A stretch of 64,000 nucleotides of DNA from Panax quinquefolius (taxonomy: Eukaryota > Streptophyta > Magnoliopsida > Apiales > Araliaceae): assembly GCA_020205615.1 (NCBI GenBank), contig CM035160.1, positions 11,011,821-11,075,820 on the forward strand, given 5' to 3'. Shown piece by piece: positions 11,101 through 23,130 of the stretch. A program made the position numbers and the translations under genes. The notes beneath the pieces are model-generated. The model searched no databases, was not told the DNA's origin, and saw only the letters and a program-made list of their open reading frames with translations. Within the stretch, counting starts at the first letter, position 1, and each line of letters opens with the position of its first letter.

Positions 11101-14040
11101 GTCGTTGTCGCATGTTGAGTTCCTTTTGAGTGAAGAAATATTTGAGGCTTTTATGATCCGTAAAGATCTCCACTTTCTCCCATACAAGTAATGCCTCCAA
11201 ATTTTAAGTGCAAGAAGATAATTGTTTGCCAACTCTAGATCATGAGTAGGATAATTCCTCCCATATTCTTTGAGTTGTCGCGAGGCATAGGCTATAACTT
11301 TTCCATGTTGCATAAGAACACATCCCAACCCTTTGCCTAGAAGCATCACCAGAGATGACAAATCCTCAGAGCCGGATGGTATTGTCGAACATGTCTTTGA
11401 AATAAGTCTCCTCTTGAGTTCTTGAAAACTCTTCTCACATTCTTCGCTTCTAACAAGAACTTTGTATCTTTCCGAGTCACCGAGTCAATGGAGTAGCGAT
11501 TCGAGAAAATCCTTCCACGAATCTCCGATAATAACCAATTAAACCGAGAAAGCTACGTCTTTGATCCATCGATTTAGGTTGTTCCCAACTTTGAATAGCT
11601 TCAATCTTTCTTTGGGTCATGAGATATTCCATGACTTGATACCACGTGCCCAAGGAATGCTACTTCTTGAAGCCGTAACTCGCATTTCTTCAACTTGGCA
11701 TAAAGCTTATATTCACGAAGCTTTTGGAGTGTCGACCTCAAGTGTTGCTCATGATCTTCACGGCTTTTGGAATAAATAAGGATGTCATCAATAAAGACGA
11801 CCACAAAGTGATCCAAATATTCCTTGAATACTCGGTTCATCATATCCATGAAGGCGGCGGCGAGAGCATTAGTCAATCCAAAGGACATGACTAGGAATTC
11901 ATAATGCCCGTCTGAGTTCTAAAAGTCGTCTTTGGAATGTCACGTGATTCTAATCTTCAATTGGTGATATCCTAACGAAGATCAATCTTTGAAAAGAATT
12001 TGGCTCCTTGAATCGGGTCAAACAGTCATCAATACGTGGCAATGGATACCTATTTTGATGGTGACATGATTCAACTCCGATAATCAATACAAAGTCGCAT
12101 ACTCCCATCTTTCTTCTTCACGAATAGAGCAGGAGCACCCCGAGGAGAAGTACTAGAAACGAATAAAGCCAATGTCTAACAATTCCTGCAGTTGGTCTTT
12201 AACTCACGAAGTTCAATAGGAGCCATTCGATATGGAGCTTTGAAATAGGTTTTGTCTTCGGGTTCAAGGTCGATACAAAATTCAATTTCATGCTCGGGGT
12301 AGGCCGAAGTTCTTCTTGGGAATACGTCGAAATTTATTAACAATAGAAATATCGTTCAAAAGCGATTTATTTTTGTTTAAATCGTGACATGAGCTAAGAA
12401 AGCTTGACATCCATTTTTCAATAAACGAATAGCTTTATGGCTTGAGATGACCGTGATTGATTTTAATGGTTTGGTCGCTTGAATTAGCATAATAGGTTGG
12501 TTAGGAATATGAAAGCTAACAACCTTACGAAAACAATCAATTTTGCATGATAAGTAGTTAACCAATCAATCCCTAGAATCACGTCAAATGCAAGTATTTT
12601 TAATGAAATAAGATCGACGGTAATGTGAGGTGCCGATTTGAACCAAACAAGACTTATAAACAAAGTGGATGTAATGAAGGTTTCTCCCAACGGAGTTTCC
12701 ACAGATAAGACAAAGTCTAATTTCTCCTGAGTCAAATTTAATCGATGGTAAGTAGGAGAAATAAAAGAATGGGTAGAACCCGTTATCAAATAAAGTATAG
12801 ACTTCATTAGAGTTTATGATAAGCTTACCCGTGATGACCTCATTCGGGTTCTTTTCTCTCTGAGGTCACAACAAACGCTTCTCCACTGCCACTGATTTTT
12901 GACTTTTCCGGGACTGACTTTTGGTGCCTCCATCCTAGCTTGAATTTGTCTTGATGAAATGACAAAATCGAGCTAAGTTACCTTCTCTTCCACAATTATA
13001 ACATGTTTTTGGACGGCATGGCGCAATTTGATCGATGTGTCCCTCTCTCTGCATTTGAAGCATATGATAGGTGGTCTTTCTCCTTCCTTAACAACGGTCT
13101 TTGGTCTTGACGTCTTTCCATCATTGTTGAATCTCCTTTTCTTGAAATGTCCATTCTTATTGTTTTGGCCTTGATTACCACCAAAGTGGTTACCATATCC
13201 GCTGTTGATTCCCTCCACGCTTGTTGTCACCGCTTGATGACTACTACCATTTGGTATTATAATTTTGCGGCCTCTCTTTTTAGTTGCGTTGACTCGTTAT
13301 CGCGCTCCACTAATCGAGCCCTATTTACAACATCTGAATACAAACACGGTTTATGAGAAATAAGATGTTGACGTATCTCCGCTTCAAACCTCTTAAAATA
13401 TACGCGCCATTCTCTCTTCATTATCCACCAAGTGGGGACGAACCGTGATAACTCCGCAAATTTTGCCTCGTATTGCGACACACCTGTCATATTGTTTTGT
13501 TCCAACTTGATAAACTCCACCTCCTTCATGTGGCGAATACTTTCGTGAAAGTATTTGTCGTTGAATGACTCTGAACTTCTCCCAAGATATCTTTAAGATG
13601 CAAAGAAGTTGAGTACATTTCTGGAATTCCCACCAAGAATCTCCTTTCTCTCGCGTAACATAAAAGCGTGAAGGAACTTTTGCTCCTCTCAGCATCCCAA
13701 GACATCAAATATCTTGTAATCTGCTTTATCCATGCTTCCGCCGAAGTGGTTTTGGCTCTCCCTTAAACTCCTAATGGTCCCAAATTGAATTGTTTAGCGG
13801 TGACCGCCGAGAGTTTTCCGTGTTTCCACCTATGTTTTAGACAGAGTCACTCTCTTTCTTTGTTGCATGAATTGCATAAAGCCTCTGAACATTTGATCAT
13901 TCATCATTTGGTCGGTTGTTGTTGTTTGCATGAGGATTGTCGCCTTCACGATGCACATTATCCTGATTATTAATATGTGGTGAATCAACGATCGCTTTGT
14001 GCTCCATTCTTATTCTCAACATTCTCGATGTCATTTTCGA
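8161..14040 (-). pseudogene. Degenerate gag-pol of element 2
   Basis: Read from 14040 down, the pieces are: gag (about 14040-12970) with a CCHC zinc knuckle near 13070-13010; protease-linked region with the VILGIDWL motif near 12570; reverse transcriptase (about 12270-11600) with FIDDILIYS, the Asp pair at 11784-11795; RNase H (11361-10996) with the HYLYG and [12 protein letters not shown] motifs; integrase (about 10630-8640) split by the insert at 9009-10325; and a chromodomain-like tail (about 8400-8167) with VKVLWRNH and EEMT. Many frame shifts and stops separate them. The third catalytic integrase residue, Glu in the usual GQSERT context, is Lys here (8867-8869). The RT motif NAPAAF has one extra residue. 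Confidence 0.88.
9009..10325. mobile_element. Solo-LTR-like insert in the integrase region of element 2
   Basis: The integrase frame is interrupted by 1317 bp flanked by ACCAT on both sides (9004-9008 and 10326-10330). The insert begins TGATGAAAGTAGG; near its other end is CGCGTATACTTGCG, wording I associate with ends of a different plant LTR lineage, followed by TTAGGCA and a few bases of uncertain origin. It contains a perfect 20-bp palindrome at 9216-9235. The 102-codon open frame at 9269-9577 has no recognisable domain and is probably chance. LTR lineage and orientation are not certain. Confidence 0.65.
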
Positions 14041-14207
14041 CATCGCCACAAAACAAAAGGTTAATTGACATGTAACTTATATCCCTATATATTACGTGAG
14101 ACCAATAAAATAAAGACATAAACTAAGGTAGGTCATACTAAGCGAAGGTATTCCCCGCCTCTCCCTCCTAGTACTATTCTCACATCATAGCTGTGGATCA
14201 TATCCTA

Positions 14208-14227
14208 AGCTAGCTCGATACTGTAAC
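14208..14227 (-). other. Primer-binding site of element 2
   Basis: On the minus strand, directly after the 5' LTR, lies AGTATCGAGCTAGCTTAGG. It resembles the initiator-Met tRNA site TGGTATCAGAGC used by many plant retrotransposons, but is degraded at both the start and the CAG position. Confidence 0.65.
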
Positions 14228-16732
14228 CGTAACGCCCCAAAATTAGGTATACATCACCCATCTTGGGTAGTCGGATACATAGGTATGTAATTTAAATACA
14301 ACTTACTAATATAACTCGCGGTATGCAATCGACATAAAGCGTGAGTTTGAATACAAATGTTGTCTACTAGATATTATACAAACTCAAAAGGAGTCCTCAT
14401 TACAATTATTATCACACTTATTTCACGTAATAGTAAGGACTACTAATGCTATCCTCTAACCATTACTCCGCCCCCAGACTCGTCCCAAATATATTCTCAT
14501 TTCACGAAGAGAACAGGTGAAAGAAAGGGTGAGCTCAACTAGCTCAAGAAGAAATATTATGACTAAGATAATGCGTAATAAATTATCATTAGCTTCTGTG
14601 ATGTTAAACCGATAAAATATAATGAACATCAAGTTTAACTACAATGGAACCAAAGAATCCATTAAAAGAGTCAAGTAGAAAATAAAATCTCATCGCCTTT
14701 TACGATTTAAAAGGTTTTTCATCATCATTATAAATTTGAGACTCGGCTTTAATAAATATTCCACATCATCGAATCACCCCGCACTACTACTGACATGGGA
14801 TATTCTTTAGTATCACGACCACAATTATTCATGCACCTACGGGCCAAGAATATTTGTGTATTCATTAATAATCATGATCATGCCAACAATCGTCATCAAT
14901 GCACTACTACGCCATCGAGGATTTTTACCACAACATTTGTAACATTACGGTTACATGATTACAATCGAATAGTCTCTCGGTCATAATCATACCAAGTCCA
15001 TCTATGCACTACAGTGCCACGTATGACTTTCAACATAATATAAACATGAGGATGATGACAATGATATAAGAATTCAATAAAACAAGTTCAAGAATTAATT
15101 TATCTAGAACCAATAACATCCAAACTGTCAACATGATCTTTGCTTTGTAGAGTAAAATTCAAGAATCTTGAGAAGAATATTTCCATGAAAGGATCTTTGG
15201 ATGAGCCTTGAACATCAAGGATATTCCACTAATTTCATGGAGTATAGAAGTCAAAGTTTTAACCAATTTGGGTATAATAAAGAATGGAATAACAAAAGAA
15301 ATCACCATGCATGCGATAGGCCGCAGACAAGCGGAGTTATTCCAATGTAATAATAAATAACGGAACCAGTGTCCCAAGAAACGCATGCAGACGATATATT
15401 CCAACGTAATAATAAAGAATGGAACCAGTCCCAAGTAAAACGCATGCATGTGATATTCCAATGTAATAATAAAGAATGGAACCAGGTCCGTCGTAAAAAC
15501 GCACCGGCGTGATATTCAAATGTATAATAATAAAGATTTTAACCAGTCCGTATAAAACACATGCATGTGGATGTTCGATAGAATAATAATAAAAGACGAA
15601 ACCGAGTCCGATTGTAAAACACACAAAATGGATGTTCCAACAAAATAATAGAAGAATGTCACCAAGTATAGGGTAAACCACGATACATGTTATTCCAATG
15701 TAATAATAAGCAATGGAATAACAACAGTTCTTTCATGAATAAGAAAGAATAACACCCCTTACTTTTGGTAGGAGATTGAATACCGCAGTAGTGTAGTAAC
15801 AAAATACTCTTCTTCTTCTTTCTCTTATTCTCTATACTTTTCTCTCTCTATAAGCTTGAATGAATTAAGTGAAAATAATGAAGCACTAGGCCTCTATTTA
15901 TAGAAGATTTCTAGCTTAGCACCGCCATGTGAAAAGCAAGTGGCTTGGCCGGTACCGTAAAGGTAATTACTATTGATGAAGGTAATTACTATTCACAAAG
16001 GTAATTACTATCGACGAAGGTAATTACTATCGACGAAGAGACTCTTAGATGATGACATATGGGCCCCCATAAAATAATCAAACTTACCACAAACGCCTCA
16101 TAATGACTCTTTATATATACATCAAGGATTGAATAAATATTACCACAAATCATTTTATTTTTAATCAACACATATTTAATCTTTCAATAATTATTAATCA
16201 TTTATAACTTGTCGTCTCAATTATTGATTTAATACTATAACATATTATACGATGATAATCTTGTGACAATAATTGAATCAATAATATAAGAGATATGATG
16301 CATCAATTCATCAGTAGCAATAATTGAAAGCATAGCTAGGTGACTTCTCACGTAAAGATCAATAATCAATATCGTGTGCTTTCTTATACAACTACGCGTA
16401 TTCTTCGTACTTTTACTACTTAGGGTAGTTCAATGGTTTTAACGGTAACACCTCCGCCGTTATTTTTATAGAAAGATATTTTTGTCGCTTTTCTAACTAC
16501 TACGACAATACTTCCGCCATTAGGGTCCACTTAATGATTGAGTCGTCGTATTTAATATTCCCAGACAAAAAGGATATTCCCCACCAAACGAATATTTTAT
16601 AACAACTTGTTTACTTTGCAAAATTTATAAATATTACCCACAACTATAACATTATATCAAATTTATTCCATAATATTCAAAAATAATATTTATAGAAAAT
16701 TCATCTTTATTTATAAAAGTTGGGGTCTTACA
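14228..16732 (-). repeat. 5' LTR of element 2 (LTR type A)
   Basis: This 2505-bp LTR holds the promoter of element 2. The TATA box is TATTTATA on the plus strand at 15895-15902. It has the 63-bp array (15290-15720) and the 19-bp array (15958-16036), but the 33-bp array has collapsed. The inner end, CGTAACGCCCC, differs from the outer TGTGACGCCCCC. By eye the two LTRs of the element are close except at tandem arrays and at CAG/CTG sites. Confidence 0.88.
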
Positions 16733-17420
16733 ACCAATGCATTATAAAGTAACCAGCATGTTGCATGAAGGTAACCAATACAATATTAATCAGTAAACAA
16801 TTTACATTGGTAAACAATCTATCGTGTAATGATATCTTGGTTACTGTGGAACATCATATTGGTTTCTGTATAATGCTATAAAACCAATAAATGTTTTTAA
16901 GGGGTTACCTGGATTTGTTTTCTTCAGCATGTGTAACCATGATAGGATGAGTGAGTAGTCGTGTGGATTTCCTCTCACCTTTTCCAACGCTTTCTCCTTC
17001 GATCTCCATGCTTTTTGGCAAGAGATAGACACATTATATTCTAACATCATGTCTTCCACAATATTGGTTGGTGTGTATATTTTCTTCAAATTTGTTATTT
17101 TTTGCATTATGCATTCACTGACCAACTCACTATTTGCATGTTTGTGGTCTCCCAACAATACATTGACCAAACAAGTGTGGATATCATTGAATTCTCTAAC
17201 CTTGAACATACTGCTTTTTCTGAAACTTGATGCTCTCATCTTCCATTTGCAATTTTCATCACATACACACACTAGCACAAAGTCTCTATAACTTGTTCGT
17301 TGGACTTTGTGTTGTCTGTTTTTCTAATTGAATGCAGCCTCATAGCTTGTGAGAGGATTTTTTTGTCTGTGTAGGTTTAATGTAATTTTACTTCACGTTC
17401 ATTCGGATCCGATATTACAT
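16733..17420 (-). pseudogene. MULE transposase DNA-binding region and intron start
   Basis: On the minus strand this reads KNRQHKVQRTSYRDFVLVC, then CDENCKWKMRASSFRKSS and FNDIHTC. The Cys-x4-Cys...His-x-Cys pattern is that of the zinc-binding MuDR DNA-binding domain. It is followed by YNVSISCQKAWRSKEKALEK and LHMLKKTNPG, as in plant MULE transposases before the catalytic core. A stop codon lies just before KNRQH. After TNP a donor, AATCCAG|GTAACC, opens an intron that continues at 5175-5435. The catalytic part of the gene lies at 616-1068. Confidence 0.75.
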
Positions 17421-17599
17421 CATCATATCGTTCTTCTGCGTATGATTTGTCATGTTGTCTGTCTCGTTGTTGTTCAATAATTTCCATTGTATGCTGATCA
17501 ACATATTGCGTTCCAAATTGGCATGATTGGCTTCTTTAGTGGAACTAGTGTTGAATTCCACTCAGTGTTGATCCGATTGGCATTACATCGTGAATTGTA

Positions 17600-18063
17600 G
17601 ATTCTTCTACATTTGTCAAGTTATGCAAGATCGTTATGCGTCCCATTCGTTTCAATATCCATAATCGCGGAATTTACCTTGTTTATCGATTTTCTACTCA
17701 TTTCCGGAAAGAATTGTAAGGTTGCTTCATCCGATATCTTGATCGGTGGAATGTCGTTTCTAATCAAAAATTTGATTGACAATGTTGTTGCGTTTGTGTC
17801 TGTAAATAGTAATACATCGCATATTTTGGTTAGCATTTCTTTGAACGAAATTGTTGATGGAACTAATATGCCAAGAACTTCAAATTTGGTGTATTAGTTA
17901 CTATCGGCCCATGTCTTGAATTGAAATAAAGTACAACCGAATCATCTCCATTGTCATCATGTAATAAGTAATGGTAAGAAACAAAATCAATGTTATCCAA
18001 GAACCAATATAATGTTAAACAATAACCAAGTCGGCGATTAGTCAAGAACCAAGTCTTCATCAA
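17600..18063 (-). pseudogene. MULE transposase N-terminal region
   Basis: The minus strand encodes ATTLSIKFLIRNDIPPIKIS and DEATLQFFPEMSRK (17836-17621), matching the N-terminal part of plant MULE transposases. The piece before it (18063-17863), with SYHYLLHDDNGDDSVVLYFN, is less certain and is in another frame. The position upstream of the DNA-binding exon on the same strand supports a single ancestral gene. Confidence 0.6.
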
Positions 18064-18960
18064 GAATTCATTATAATGTTACACAAGAATAAAGTAATTA
18101 TTAGTTAAGTAACCAATGCAATGGACACACGAAACCAAATCATTATTAATCAATAACATATACATAGTCGACAAAGAACCAATGTAATGTTAAGTAGTAA
18201 CCAAGTCAAGATTAATCAAGAACCAAGTAATAATCAAGAATTCATTATAATGTTACACAAGAATAAAGTCATTATTAGTCAAGAACCAATGCAATGGTAC
18301 ACAAGTAGCCAATTAATTATTAGTCAATAACCTATGTTGATGCAGAACCAATATAATGTTAAACAAGAACCAAGTCTTCATCAAGAACCATTATAATGTT
18401 ACACAAGAACAAAGTCATTATTAGTCAAGAACAATGCGGTGGTACACAAGAACCAAATCGATTAGTCAAGAATATGTACATAGTCGACAAAGAACCAATG
18501 TAATGTTAAGCAGTAACCAAGTCAGCATTAGTCAATAACCAAGTAATAATCAGTAACCATTATAATGTTACACAGTAACAAAGTCATTATTAATCGATAA
18601 TAAAAGCAATGGTACACAATATCCAATTCATTATTAGTCAAGAACTAAATGTAATGGACACGAGAACAAATCATTATTAGTCAGCAACCAATGCAACATT
18701 AGTTAGTACCATTATGCATTAACCAATCCAGCATTAAACAGCAACATAGATATAGTTAGACAGTAACCAATGTAATGTTAAGTAGTAACCAAGTGCATTT
18801 TTACATGCAATTGCAATCAAAACATTTATATTGCAATCAAAACATTCATTATTCTTACCGTGTGACCATTTTAAGTGCAAAAAACTTAAGAAAGGTAACC
18901 AATATAGTAATTCGTAGTAACAATAGGTAACTATATGATTATAAATTTTAAACTCACATA
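18064..18960 (-). repeat. GTAACC-type minisatellite, probable MULE intron
   Basis: About 900 bp made of imperfect units such as AAGAACCAATGCAATGGTAC and AGTAACCAATGTAATGTTA, with spacers like AAGTCATTATTAGTC. Related units occur in the other MULE intron (5175-5435, 16733-16900). The block ends at 18960 against a GAG|GTATGTGAG splice donor read on the minus strand, which suggests that it too is intronic. No gene is visible in it. Confidence 0.6.
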
Positions 18961-18961
18961 C

Positions 18962-19115
18962 CTCAGTATTTTTTTATCGAAGTTGATGTTGATCTTGTAT
19001 TCAACAATCACTGCAATATTTGGTTATTGATCTTGAAGGCGTTGTTGATTTTGTATGCTATTTTTGATCTTAGAGATGCGTCGCGAGAACCGGCTTCGTC
19101 TTCTCCGATTACGAG
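18962..19115 (-). other. Possible first exon of the MULE gene, split by element 1
   Basis: On the minus strand a good splice donor, GAG|GTATGTGAG, ends this stretch. A frame with IAVIVEYKININ precedes it. A second frame stays open across the target site of element 1, joining sequence just after 29078 to 19115. I infer a 5' exon of the MULE gene, but no diagnostic domain is visible. Confidence 0.3.
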
Positions 19116-20452
19116 TGTAAGACCCCAACTTATTATTAATGAAATTTAAATTTTCTCTATTTATTATTTTGAAATAGTAAGGGTTGATTTGATTAATGTG
19201 GATAGTTAGGGGTAAAATACGCAAATATTTCAAAATAAGCAAGTGGTTATAAAATATTCATTGTTGTCGGGAATATTCGTTTGGTCGTGGAATATTAAAT
19301 CGCTTGTGAATAATATTCGATGCGACCAGCAGCAGACGTGTGTGGGCCCCATAACTAAAAAGCGATTGGATGAAGAAAACGACAAATATAAGTTGTTTAA
19401 AAATAATAAATAAGTTGTTATTCACAGTTATCTTGTTAAAATACTCTTGGTTAAAACACGTGAAGCACCAGATTGCACCAATTATTGATTCTTACGTAAG
19501 AAGGCACTACTTAATAATGGTTACGAAGAATTATCGTTTCAAGATTTTATTGATTCAATAATTGCTTTATTGATTCAATAATTCTTTGTATTGATATTTT
19601 ATATTACCGTTGTTTCAATAAATTGTCATTACACAAGATTTTCCATTATCGATGCAATAATTCATATTATCTGAATAATATTATTAGATAACATTATTGG
19701 CAATGTCTAGAAAGTTACATCTAAGGAGAGGTTTGGTCACCTAATTGCGCCATTGAAGGAGAAATTCTTATTGGAAAGCCCCTCTTCCAGGGAACCGGTT
19801 GTCACAATATTGTGATTCGTAATATTATTTGTGAATAATTAATTATTGATTCATATGATGAGGAAAATATTGATTTTATGTGGATATAGATGGAGAAAAA
19901 TTTTAATGTGACAATTGTTGAAAATTGAAATTTTATCTTTTTCTCGATAATGTATTATTATATTTTAAATATATAATAATGGTGATATTTTTACAACGAA
20001 TGTGGGATATATGAGTATACGAGGAGGAAGAGTCTTTTGTTGCAATAAATGTTTAAAACATGTTAAACATGCTCGGTGGACCCCATTTATTGATCGAAAT
20101 TTGATTATAAACAGTAAAATCGCCTGCTTTGTGGATTTCGGTCAATTTCGCTTGGAATTTGGAAAAACTTTCTCTGTAAAGTTGTAGAGAATTGAATTTC
20201 CTATAAAATTCGCGAGATTCAATTTTCTGATAAAAGGACTATTTATTGTGAATTATTGAAGTTCAAGTTCAAAAATAATTGATTTTTGAAAGTTTTAATT
20301 ATTATTTTAAAGAAAAACGTTTTTTTGCATTTAAGTGGGTTAACATGTGATATTAATTGCTGAAATCAGATCTTCAAAGATGGGCTAAGGAAATTTATAA
20401 TATATATTAATATTTTATTAAATTTTCTGCTTTGGTGTTCTAAGCATTTTCC

Positions 20453-20460
20453 TATAAATA
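20453..20460 (+). promoter_or_regulatory. TATA box of the element 1 5' LTR
   Basis: TATAAATA in the context CATTTTCCTATAAATAGG. The same box occurs in every LTR of the window, at 2453, 27799, 53394, 59393 and 61340 on the plus strand and at 7093, 15895 and 56654 on the minus strand. It fixes where the leader RNA begins. Confidence 0.75.
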
Positions 20461-21027
20461 GGGTGCTTAGGTTAGAATTGAAAATCACACCGTAAATCTG
20501 AAGTTTTCTCTCTATATTATCGAAATTATTCTTGTGAGTATTTTGAGTATACTTTGAGTATTGTTAGACGATGCAAGTTTTCTTCAAAGACTATATACTA
20601 GTATTCCAACTAGAAGTACTAATCTTTCGAGGTAAGAGATATTATTTTTTTCCGTAATGATATTATTTCTTCAATATCATTATGTTAAAATATTGATCTG
20701 AAGTTTTTATCAAATTTGGAACTTTTGGTGTCTGAGAGTTACTTATTCACGATATACGACCTTTATTCACGAATACAAAGACTATTCATCGAAAAATGAA
20801 AAATTTTCTTTTCGTCCAAAATATCTATTCTCGGATACTAGCTTTGATTGTATCCATGTTTTGATCATTCTTGAATTTTATACCACACGTGATTATTTTT
20901 GAGGTATTTTTGGACATGGATAAAATAAAGTACGAATCCTTAATCCTTAATCCTTGTCATTTTGTTTCACCGGATTCGCTTTTTAAAAATATTTTTCATC
21001 ATCCTCGGTCTTAAATGATGATATTAT

Positions 21028-21160
21028 TGAATATCTTTGGCATGTAGTGCAAAGATGAATGATTTCAAGAATATCTTTGGCCGTAGTGCAAAGATGAACA
21101 GTGTTTAGATGAAATATGACCAATCGATGAATATCTTTGGCTCAGAGTGCAAAGATGAAT
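21028..21160 (+). repeat. Three hairpins with the shared loop in LTR B
   Basis: ATCTTTG and CAAAGAT arms pair at 21033-21056, 21073-21095 and 21133-21156. The loops are GCATGTAGTG, GCCGTAGTG and GCTCAGAGTG. The 3' LTR has the same set near 28393-28520, and the solo LTR on the minus strand has it near 55861-55995. Confidence 0.85.
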
Positions 21161-21714
21161 ATTTGATTCCGGATGTATGTTGATTGATGTTACAGGATAA
21201 AATATAGATGATGAACTTTTAAATTCATACATAGAAGATAGTAGTTTGCATTCTCTACTTAACTCTTCTAATGAATTATTATTTTCACGCAAATATTGGT
21301 TTAAAAACTTGTTGTCTATCAGTATTCTATTAGTTTTTTTCCTGTTGAAGACTAATGATAATTTGTTGTATATTATCTTAGTCATAATATTCTTTATCGG
21401 GCTAGTTGAGCTCACCCTTTTCCTTTTTGTTCCATTTTTCTTCTCGTGAGAGGCGAGAATATAAGCGATGCAGCCTCGGGGTATGGAATGAAGGTTCTAG
21501 AGAGAGTTGTTTAGTAGTCCTCACCATTTTTGTAAAATAATGTATCAATAAATGTGATGAGGATTTATTTGAGTATAGATATTGTGCTAGAAGATAATAT
21601 TTGTATTCAAACTCACGCTTTACTTGTTGTAATAATAAAGTTGTAGTTATTTACGCACTCATGTATTGACAACTCGTAATGGGTGATGTATACCTATTTT
21701 GGGGGCGCCACAAA

Positions 21715-21730
21715 TGGTATCGAGCTTAGG
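21715..21730 (+). other. Primer-binding site of element 1
   Basis: TGGTATCGAGCTTAGG begins two bases after the 5' LTR. It matches the initiator-Met tRNA 3' end (TGGTATCAGAGC) apart from one missing base in the CAGAG stretch. Element 3 has the same variant at 55025. Confidence 0.8.
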
Positions 21731-21897
21731 ATATGATCTCCAGCGAGATCGGGAATAGAACTAGGAGGGAGAGAGACGAGTAAATCCTTCGCTAGTGTGT
21801 CCTACCTAAGCTTATTTGTTAGTTGGTCGTAATATAAGGATATTATGTGATATATTGATTTCCTTAATTAACCCTTGTTTTATGGCGGTATTTGAGA

Positions 21898-23130
21898 ATG
21901 TCGATTGAGAATATTAACAATGGAAATGAGATCGTGGAGACGCTCAGTAGTCACCAACGAGGAGAACGTGCAACAACAGTCGGCAATGTTCCTCCCGTGA
22001 ACAACACCAACGAAAGCGATGATGAACGAGGGATGTTTAGAAGCTTTTTGCAGCTCATACAAAATCAAACGAGGGAGACTCGTGTTCAAAATATAGGAGG
22101 AAATGATAAGCAATTCACGGGTTGTCACAAATGAGAAGTTCAAAGAGTTGGGACCACCGAATTTAAGGGAAAGCGATCCGATCATGGCGGAAACACGGGT
22201 CAAGCAAATTACCAAGATATTCGATGTCTTGGGATGCACGGAGAAACGTAAGGTTCCATTCGCCACCTTTATGTTCCGTGGTGAGGCGGACTCATCGGTG
22301 GGAGTCCATGAAGCGTGCATCCATCCAACACCGCACTCAAAGATGTCTTGGGAGACATTTCAGAATTATTTAATGACAAATACTTTCCGAAAGTGTTCGC
22401 TATATATGAAGGAAGTGGAGTTCATCGATTAGAACAAAACAACACGACGGTGTCTCAAAGACGAGGCAAAGTTTGCGAGAGTTATCCGTGTTTGCACCTC
22501 ATTTGGTGGAGAATGAGGAACGATGACGCTGGATGTTTCGAGAGGTTTGAAACCCAAGATACGACAATATCTCATTTCTCATAAATTTTCTCTATTCGGG
22601 ATGTTGTTAATGTGGCTCAATTGTTAGAAAGCGAGATAACAAGTATGTTCAACCGAGGGACCATAACCAGGATCGCATTGTAGATATAGCGATCAATGTA
22701 ATAATGATAACCAAATGGAGAAAGAAACAGACGGACAAAATAGTAACCACTCTCGTGGTAATCGTGGCCATGAAAATAGAAGAAGCGAGTCGGAGGAGAT
22801 TTTAAAAGAGGAGATTTAACAACGACTATGTGAAGACGACAAAAGTTTAAGAAGAATCGGTTCTAAGGGAGGAGAACGACCACCCATTATATGCTACAAA
22901 TGCGAAAAAAAGGGACATATCACCAAACCGCCCACAACAGCTTCAAGGTATGCTATAATTGTGGAAAGGAAGGACATATCGCCGAGATTGTGCAGTGATG
23001 AAACCTAGTTCAATGGGGGATTATGACTCAAAAGATCTGTCCCGAAAAGTCAAAGTCAACGATTCCGGAAGAGCGTTTGTTGTGGTGGTCAAAATGCGAG
23101 GAACCCAAACGAGGTGATCATGGGTAAGCT
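21898..23130 (+). pseudogene. Degenerate gag of element 1
   Basis: The frame opens with MSIENINNGNEIVETL at 21898, the start conserved among the elements here (compare 55198). Frame shifts near 22130, 22430 and 22600 break it. Two CCHC zinc knuckles follow: CYKCEKKGHI starting near 22892 and CYNCGKEGHIA at about 22951-22993. In the first, the last Cys is lost. Gag forms the capsid and binds RNA, but this copy cannot make an intact protein. Confidence 0.85.

Larger units (their letters stand above)
5436..16732 (-). mobile_element. Complete Ty3/gypsy chromovirus element, minus strand (element 2)
   Basis: Both LTRs, a primer-binding site, gag-pol remnants and a polypurine tract are in the right order on the minus strand. 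The element is flanked by a perfect target duplication, ACCAA at 5431-5435 and 16733-16737. The domain order is gag, protease, reverse transcriptase, RNase H, integrase, chromodomain-like tail, as in plant chromoviruses of the Tekay/Del group; the long LTRs also fit that group. The internal region is 6.16 kb, of which about 1.3 kb is a later insert (9009-10325). All genes are broken, so it cannot move by itself. It sits in an intron of the MULE gene. Confidence 0.92.
19116..21712 (+). repeat. 5' LTR of element 1 (LTR type B)
   Basis: It starts TGTAAGACCCCAAC and ends GGGGGCGCCACA. The TATA box TATAAATA at 20453-20460 is followed by a CT-rich stretch, and transcription probably starts shortly after. 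The remaining 1.2 kb would be leader RNA and contains three hairpins (21033-21156). Type B LTRs also occur at 26476-29073, 55306-58007 (solo, minus) and 58691-60063 (truncated). Confidence 0.93.
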
